Below, piece by piece: positions 7,195 to 10,879 of a stretch of DNA of 10,879 nucleotides. The DNA comes from an uncultured Bacilli bacterium (lineage in GTDB: Bacteria > Bacillota_I > Bacilli_A > RF39 > UBA660): positions 1 through 10,879 of the forward strand of contig CALVYO010000040.1 in assembly GCA_944372275.1 (NCBI GenBank). The letters run 5' to 3'. The notes below the pieces were generated by a model. That model ran no database searches, was not told the DNA's origin, and saw nothing but the letters and a program-made list of their open reading frames with translations. The translations under genes and the position numbers were made by a program. The first letter of the stretch is position 1, and each line of letters starts with the position of its first letter.

Positions 7195-9072
7195 TTAATA
7201 GTTGATTATAATCAACTCCCTCCTGTTTTGGCGATTTCTTTTTGTTATTTTTTCGTTAAATATAATTTTAAATGAATTAGAATTTGCCCAAGTTAATAGA
7301 TCATTGTTATTTATACCATCATGCTCTGTATAGTTTGATAGCATAAATTTAATATTGCGTTTATTCAATTCTTCTAAGAATGATAGAAGTAATTTTTGTT
7401 GATTTCTATCCCAACCATTAAAGCCTCTTTTCCCATCTGTATAAGCACCACAAGTAGATAAATAAGGAGGATCACAATAAACAAAATCATTTGATTGTAT
7501 TTGGTTTAGAAAAACTTGATAGTCATTGCTCTCAAATTCTATATTTAACTCATTCACTCTTTTATAGAAGGTAATCAATTTCTCATACATTTCATCATTA
7601 AACCCAGAATTACCACATGGATTGTTAAACTCTAATTTCGAATTAAACCTTATTTGATGCTCAAAGCCATAACATATTAACAAATATAGTAAAATCGGAT
7701 CTCGTTCAGTAGAACTTTTTGCATTATAATCATTTCTTAATTTTATATAAGCCTCTTTATTTGCTTTTGATAAATCATATTTTTTTATTAACAATGTTAT
7801 TTTTTTATATAAATCTGATATATTGTTTTTGGATAAATATTTTAATAAATCACGAACAATCCAATTGTTATCATTATAAAAAATTTTTTTAGCCTTAACA
7901 TTTAAAGAAACGGTTGAGCCTCCTCCAAATAAATCATAAAAATTATTTATATCTTTTGGAAAATGCTCTTTTAAAAAGTTAATAATATCAAATTTCCCAC
8001 CTATATAATTAAGTGGAGATGAATATAATGCTTCTTCTGCTTTTTCTATTATAAAAAGCCATTCAAAGTGTTTAGAATCTTTTAAATTTTCTCTCACTTC
8101 TCTTTTTACTGCTCTTGTGTTTTTATATTTTACAAAATCTATTTTCTTTAATTTATATGTTCCTGGCACAGAAAATCTTTTTAATGTTTTTTCAATAAAT
8201 TCCTTACTCATTAAGCCAGCATCGCTATAACTCATTACAATATATTTAAACTTAGCCTTTGATATCAAACTAACAAATTCTTGTTCGACAACTCCTTTCT
8301 TGCTCCAGTTTGATATTTGATTACCATTGTCTCTATGTGCACCTTTACCATGAGTTACAGGTCTATCATTTTTTGCAATGGTTTCAAGTACATGATATTG
8401 TGAGATATACTGTGTAGAAGTATATGGGGGATCAAGATATAGAATATCGCCTTGAATTTTATCAATCAAATCTATAGCGTTCTCTTGATAAAATTTATTA
8501 TTGCCTATGGGCTTTTTTTCGCTTTCTATTTTAATAAACTCCATTCGCTTTACAGCTCTTGGGTCCCAAATGTGTAGATAAGCCGAATAAACTCCTGCAA
8601 CATTAGATACTTTGCTAACGCTTTCAATTAAACACCCAATTAAATAATCTTTTTCATCATTAGTAATTTTCCCTTCATTATACCAAATATCAATTGTGTC
8701 TCTAATAAAGTCGATAAGTTTTGCATTATCATCAGAAAAATATTGTCTACCAGAAACTTGTGGAGCAAAATTGTTATAACAAAAGCCGCTTGTATAGTTG
8801 GTAGTATCCATATTATTAAAATATTCAAATGGATCAAATCCTAATGCAACAAAAAAATTATTTGTATCCAAAATTTTTGCTTTACTAACAGCAAAACAAG
8901 AGTACATATTATCATTTACTATTAAGTTACACTGATCTTTAAAAGATTCAGCGACAGCTCCAGTCCCAGAAAATAAATCACAAAAAACACTATCCTTTGT
9001 TAGCATAATTGATTTGTTAATCGTATCATGTATTTCATTGATTAATTTAGCTTTACTACCTATGTATCTCAT
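7195..9072 (-). CDS. Tandem D12-class N6-adenine DNA methyltransferase (M.FokI-like fusion)
   Basis: Two complete Dam-like methyltransferase domains are fused. Numbering here is from the TTG at 9093, which adds 7 residues. Domain 1 has RYIGSK (9-14), the AdoMet-binding DLFSGTG (39-45) and catalytic DPPY (221-224). Domain 2 has YIGGK (363-367), DLFGGGS (387-393) and DPPY (541-544). In M.FokI, the well-studied example of this layout, each domain methylates one strand of an asymmetric site, so an asymmetric target is expected here. I chose the ATG at 9072 (625 residues): it follows AAAGGA by six bases, begins MRYIGSK as in relatives, and leaves room for the promoter at 9102-9110, whereas the TTG at 9093 would lie almost at the transcription start. 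First gene of the operon; it protects host DNA. The last codons (AGG AGG GAG...) also hold a Shine-Dalgarno-like sequence for the next gene. No motif is broken. Confidence 0.88.
   Translation of the reverse strand: MRYIGSKAKLINEIHDTINKSIMLTKDSVFCDLFSGTGAVAESFKDQCNLIVNDNMYSCFAVSKAKILDTNNFFVALGFDPFEYFNNMDTTNYTSGFCYNNFAPQVSGRQYFSDDNAKLIDFIRDTIDIWYNEGKITNDEKDYLIGCLIESVSKVSNVAGVYSAYLHIWDPRAVKRMEFIKIESEKKPIGNNKFYQENAIDLIDKIQGDILYLDPPYTSTQYISQYHVLETIAKNDRPVTHGKGAHRDNGNQISNWSKKGVVEQEFVSLISKAKFKYIVMSYSDAGLMSKEFIEKTLKRFSVPGTYKLKKIDFVKYKNTRAVKREVRENLKDSKHFEWLFIIEKAEEALYSSPLNYIGGKFDIINFLKEHFPKDINNFYDLFGGGSTVSLNVKAKKIFYNDNNWIVRDLLKYLSKNNISDLYKKITLLIKKYDLSKANKEAYIKLRNDYNAKSSTERDPILLYLLICYGFEHQIRFNSKLEFNNPCGNSGFNDEMYEKLITFYKRVNELNIEFESNDYQVFLNQIQSNDFVYCDPPYLSTCGAYTDGKRGFNGWDRNQQKLLLSFLEELNKRNIKFMLSNYTEHDGINNNDLLTWANSNSFKIIFNEKITKRNRQNRRELIIINY
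7200..7226 (-). promoter_or_regulatory. Distant Shine-Dalgarno plus 18-bp perfect palindrome before the HNH gene
   Basis: AGTTGATTATAATCAACT (7200-7217) is its own reverse complement and lies in the last codons of the methylase gene. On the mRNA it directly follows AGGAGGG (about 7217-7224) and is followed after 11 bases by the HNH ATG. Unfolded, the Shine-Dalgarno is about 30 bases from the start; folded, it is at about normal distance. It could alternatively be a protein-binding operator. Confidence 0.5.
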
Positions 9073-9101
9073 GTTTTTTCCTTTTATCGTCAATCATTTT
9101 T

Positions 9102-9110
9102 ATTATAACA
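9102..9110 (-). promoter_or_regulatory. Extended -10 promoter of the restriction operon
   Basis: The minus strand reads TGTTATAAT (9110 to 9102), a consensus extended -10 element. The expected -35 position (TACCAA, 9125-9130) is poor, which is usual for extended -10 promoters. Transcription would begin near 9095, leaving a leader of about 23 bases with the AAAGGA site before the ATG at 9072. Confidence 0.65.
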
Positions 9111-9183
9111 TAAAGCTTTTAATTTTGGTATATTTTTCATGAATGTTTTATGTAAAAGTTAATTAATTTTTATAAATGAGATC

Positions 9184-9247
9184 CTGGCGTGTGCTTGTCT
9201 TGATACAAGTGGCGTCGCTAAAGCTCCGCCAGACAAGCACACGCCAG
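9184..9247. repeat. GC-rich 17-bp perfect inverted repeat (cruciform/hairpin element)
   Basis: CTGGCGTGTGCTTGTCT (9184-9200) pairs perfectly with AGACAAGCACACGCCAG (9231-9247). The 30-base interior can extend the stem with GGCG (9211-9214) and CGCC (9227-9230), leaving a 10-base bulge on one side only. There is no T-run on either strand, so it is not an ordinary intrinsic terminator. It could be a palindromic insertion element, a structured RNA, or a recombination site. Confidence 0.8.
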
Positions 9248-9406
9248 CAAGCAAAAACTCACAAATTTCTTGCACAAAGTGAAAAAGTCAAATAATAATT
9301 AAATAAAATAGGTTTGTTACTGTAAAAAAAACAATTATTTTCGCACAAAATAAAATCAGCAAAATGATTAAATAAACAAATAAAAAAAGTTTGGTTTAGC
9401 AAGAGC

Positions 9407-9503
9407 GCAACAAAACGGCATCTAAAATGGGGGTTCGCAAGGCAAAGCCCATTGCTTAACCCTCCATTTTTTACGATGCCATTATTTTGTTAGTTGCTTT
9501 TTT
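9407..9503 (+). repeat. Long bulged inverted repeat ending in a T-run
   Basis: Nested pairs are GCAA(C)/(G)TTGC (9407-9411 with 9493-9497), CAAAA/TTTTG (9411-9415 with 9485-9489), GGCATC/GATGCC (9417-9422 with 9475-9480), AAAATGG/CCATTTT (9424-9430 with 9464-9470), GGGTT/AACCC (9431-9435 with 9458-9462), GCAA/TTGC (9437-9440 with 9452-9455) and GGC/GCC around AAA. Extra bases lie mostly in the right arm. Six T residues follow (9498-9503), so on the plus strand it could act as a terminator or the 3' end of a structured RNA, although no clear promoter precedes it. Confidence 0.7.
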
Positions 9504-9574
9504 AAATTTATTTTAACAATTACTTATATAAAATTTATTTTATTTACAATTATAAATTTGCGCTTACATTATAA

Positions 9575-9603
9575 TTGACAAACAAATAATCTTCGTATAT
9601 AAT
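9575..9603 (+). promoter_or_regulatory. Consensus sigma-70 promoter of the right-hand HNH gene
   Basis: TTGACA (9575-9580), a 17-bp spacer and TATAAT (9598-9603) match the consensus at all twelve positions with ideal spacing. Transcription should start near 9610. This is the strongest promoter in the window, and it drives a leader of about 113 bases before the first possible ATG of the HNH gene. Confidence 0.85.
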
Positions 9604-9609
9604 TTTTTT

Positions 9610-9722
9610 ATCAAATAATCTAACAACTTTCATAGAAAGTCGATTAATTAATCTTCATTGAAGCTATTTAGAGGATTACCCTTAGAGGTTATAGCAATAG
9701 TCGGTCGCACTATAATTAATCA
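9610..9722 (+). promoter_or_regulatory. Long leader with several predicted hairpins upstream of the HNH gene
   Basis: Consecutive short hairpins can be drawn: ACTTTC-ATA-GAAAGT (9626-9640), CTTC-ATT-GAAG (9653-9663), GCTAT/ATAGC (9663-9667 with 9691-9695) enclosing GAGG/CCTT and two TTAGAGG copies (9668 and 9682), and ATAGT-CGGTCGC-ACTAT (9697-9713). A 12-bp palindrome GATTAATTAATC covers 9642-9653. It matches no riboswitch class I recognise. It might be a cis-regulatory leader or a small RNA; some of the pairing may be chance in AT-rich sequence. Confidence 0.4.
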
Positions 9723-10715
9723 ATGCATTATTTGATAAAATCAATCAAAGGAGATATATATTATTTCTTTGAAAATAATATGAATAGTAATTCTATGGAA
9801 TTAAATCATGAAACAGCAATGCGATTATGGAATAAGACTTTTGGTAAAGAAACTTCCGTACAAGACTACGCAGGCAGAAAAATTGTTAAAGGTGCATATA
9901 ATAATCGCGATAGCAAATATGGATGGAATGTGGACCATATTTTACCGCTGAGCAAAGGAGGTGCAACTAATGACTCTAACCTTATAGTTTGCCATATACT
10001 AACTAATGATGAAAAAGCCAACAAATTTCCATGCTTTACAGCAAATAAGCATAAGTTCGAAATTTTAAAAGTTCAAAATCATTATGAAATAAGAAATCTA
10101 TCTAACAATAAAATTTCGCAACAAGATGAAAATGTTAATTTTCTAGATTCAGCAAGTGGAATAAGATTATTTAAAAACTTAAAAGGTATACAAAATAAAC
10201 CTAGATTTGTAGGTTCGGTATTTATAAAATTAGAAAATGTTGAGAATACGGCATTGATTGATTTTATTGAAAAACTTTTTGATAATGAAAACATATCATT
10301 TAGAGTAGAGCAAAATTTTTATTCTACAATAACTACTATTTTAATAAAAAATTATGACATGCCGCTGAAAGAAGATATAAGTGAAATGCTTGATAAATGT
10401 GTAATTTTGAATACATATCTAAGTGCTTATTTTAAGCAAAAACAAGTTATTACAAATTATGAAATTATTTTTAGAGTTAATGATTTTACTAAAAAAGTTG
10501 ATATGTATATCAATGATGTAAAAATTAACGAATCTATTTTTAAATTAGGGAACTACATTAATAATAGAGACTGTTTATTAATCAATAATTTAGTTGTTAT
10601 AAATACTGAAGCAAAAGAAAAAGTGGAGTGTAATAGTTTTAACGATTATTATGAATATAATTACATTTATTTAAATTTAAAAGAAAATTTAATAAAGGAG
10701 GCAAGTAAAAGATAA
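9723..10715 (+). CDS. HNH endonuclease with unrecognised C-terminal domain
   Basis: The protein has up to 330 residues. Residues 28-110 carry a classic HNH motif: GWNVDHILPLSKGG (67-80; D71 and H72), SNLIVCH (85-91; N86 and H91) and NDEKAN (95-100). The preceding block ETAMRLWNKTFGK...GAYNNRDSKYG belongs to the same family of small HNH proteins. Residues about 160-330 are soluble alpha/beta sequence that I cannot assign. The start is uncertain: the ATG at 9723 has no ribosome binding site, while AAAGGAG (9747-9753) lies 26 bases before an in-frame ATG at 9780, with a potential hairpin between, and homologous sequence seems to begin after that. The gene is monocistronic, with its own strong promoter and terminator. 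It could be a solitary defence or homing nuclease. Nothing suggests a RuvC domain, so it is not IscB or Cas9-like. Confidence 0.8.
   Translation: MHYLIKSIKGDIYYFFENNMNSNSMELNHETAMRLWNKTFGKETSVQDYAGRKIVKGAYNNRDSKYGWNVDHILPLSKGGATNDSNLIVCHILTNDEKANKFPCFTANKHKFEILKVQNHYEIRNLSNNKISQQDENVNFLDSASGIRLFKNLKGIQNKPRFVGSVFIKLENVENTALIDFIEKLFDNENISFRVEQNFYSTITTILIKNYDMPLKEDISEMLDKCVILNTYLSAYFKQKQVITNYEIIFRVNDFTKKVDMYINDVKINESIFKLGNYINNRDCLLINNLVVINTEAKEKVECNSFNDYYEYNYIYLNLKENLIKEASKR
9747..9782 (+). promoter_or_regulatory. Shine-Dalgarno separated from an internal ATG by a potential hairpin
   Basis: AAAGGAG (9747-9753) is followed by ATATTATTT (9758-9766), a six-base loop, and AAATAATAT (9773-9781), a perfect 9-bp A-U stem whose end overlaps the ATG at 9780. 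Folding would bring the ribosome site to a normal distance from this start. The stem contains no G-C pair, so its stability is modest. Confidence 0.35.
10694..10701 (+). promoter_or_regulatory. Orphan strong Shine-Dalgarno sequence at the end of the HNH gene
   Basis: AAAGGAGG lies 14 bases before the HNH stop codon, but no ATG, GTG or TTG follows at usable distance; the first TTG is nearly 30 bases away and leads into the terminator. This may be the remnant of a lost downstream gene, or simply lysine/glutamate-rich coding sequence. Confidence 0.3.
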
Positions 10716-10740
10716 TTTTATTTATCTCTTTGATTAAAAA

Positions 10741-10769
10741 ATGACAGTAGCGACCACTGTCATTTTTTT
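10741..10769. terminator. Strong intrinsic terminator after the HNH gene, probably bidirectional
   Basis: ATGACAGT (10741-10748) pairs perfectly with ACTGTCAT (10756-10763) around a seven-base loop AGCGACC. Seven T follow on the plus strand, and at least five A precede the stem, so it would also work for leftward transcripts. It lies 25 bp after the HNH stop codon. Confidence 0.9.
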
Positions 10770-10842
10770 ATATTTTGATAATTAATGTATTATATAAATT
10801 TATCCTTTGTCTTATATGGGCTTTCTCTTTTTTTGAGTTGAG

Positions 10843-10870
10843 AGTATATCAGAGAATGTCTTGTTGGCAA
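10843..10870 (-). promoter_or_regulatory. Possible leftward promoter near the right edge
   Basis: The minus strand reads TTGCCA (10865-10870), a 16-bp spacer and TATACT (10843-10848). A transcript from about 10836 would run only some 100 bases before meeting the terminator at 10741-10769 and contains no convincing gene. It could produce a small RNA. The last 110 bases otherwise show only a 7-bp inverted repeat TCCTTTG/CAAAGGA (10803-10809 with 10868-10874). Confidence 0.3.
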
Positions 10871-10879
10871 AGGAAAAAA

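Larger units (their letters stand above)
9111..9574. other. Gene-free AT-rich stretch with two embedded GC-rich hairpins
   Basis: No plausible coding frame is present on either strand. Apart from the two inverted repeats annotated separately (9184-9247 and 9407-9503), the sequence is low-complexity A/T. There is a TTTTATGTAA (9146-9155) that matches the arms of the Xre/SLOG operator, and a loose direct repeat of AAATTTATTTT followed by ACAATTA (9504-9522 and 9531-9552). The sharp rise in G+C inside the two hairpins against this background suggests they are selected or imported elements. Confidence 0.6.

Noticed and set aside
9091..9093. TTG as start of the methylase gene
   Set aside because: It lies about two bases after the predicted transcription start and has no ribosome site; the ATG at 9072 has AAAGGA and begins with the family's MRYIGSK.
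9251..9400. CRISPR or tandem repeat array between the hairpins
   Set aside because: Only a loose similarity (GCACAAA...ATTAAATAAA at 9272-9307 and 9343-9376) with many differences in A-rich sequence; no regular repeat-spacer pattern.
9184..9503. Integron attC sites
   Set aside because: The hairpins have suggestive one-sided bulges, but GTTRRRY/RYYYAAC boxes are absent or broken, no gene lies between the two elements, and no integrase is visible.
9610..9722. tRNA or known riboswitch in the HNH leader
   Set aside because: No acceptor/T-arm consensus and no recognisable riboswitch core; only short local hairpins.
9723..10715. IscB/Cas9-like nuclease with an associated guide RNA
   Set aside because: The HNH lies near the N-terminus with no split RuvC segments or bridge helix, and the protein is too short.

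Overview
This AT-rich window uses the standard bacterial code: tryptophan is TGG in the genes inspected, and all nine genes end in TAA. It looks like accessory DNA from a low-GC Firmicute or Mollicute-related gut bacterium. That placement is an inference from base composition, AGGAG-type ribosome binding sites, and the PcfJ-like gene with its small partner, which are typical of Clostridia/Bacilli mobile elements. No ribosomal or housekeeping gene is present to fix the taxon.

Layout. The left edge (1-960) holds the 3' end of a PcfJ-like gene coupled to a small unknown gene and closed by an intrinsic terminator, probably the end of a conjugative or phage-related module. Next come two leftward genes: a GIY-YIG (T5orf172-type) nuclease fused to a DUF5655-like domain, with its own near-consensus promoter (1747-1775), and a regulator with two Xre-type HTH domains. 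Divergent from the regulator is a SLOG-family (DUF1273/YpsA-like) gene. The 166-bp gap between them carries a perfect 12-bp inverted repeat plus a third half-site next to a TATAAT box, which looks like an operator cluster.

The core is a tight leftward three-gene operon (9072-2880). It encodes a fused tandem D12-class adenine methyltransferase of M.FokI type, a 489-residue protein with a C-terminal HNH nuclease domain (probable restriction enzyme), and a 941-residue TrlF-type protein with an N-terminal PHP phosphoesterase domain and an SMC/ABC-like ATPase. Gaps are 6 and 13 bp. The simplest reading is a restriction-modification system for an asymmetric site with an added ATP-dependent effector or sensor. 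This is the best candidate for an under-described defence system in the window. The GIY-YIG nuclease, the Xre/SLOG pair and a separate HNH gene at the right end make the whole region look like a defence island.

Between the operon and the right-hand HNH gene lies about 650 bp without a gene. It is not featureless: it contains an extended -10 promoter for the operon, a GC-rich 17-bp inverted repeat, a long bulged hairpin ending in a T-run, a consensus sigma-70 promoter (TTGACA-17-TATAAT), and a 113-nt leader with several small hairpins before the HNH gene. The HNH gene ends in a strong terminator. The last 110 bp contain only a possible leftward promoter.

Two nuclease genes share an odd start-site layout, in which a good Shine-Dalgarno sequence lies too far upstream but a potential hairpin between it and the ATG would bring the two together. 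Function calls come from motif recognition in the translated sequence; no database search was possible.
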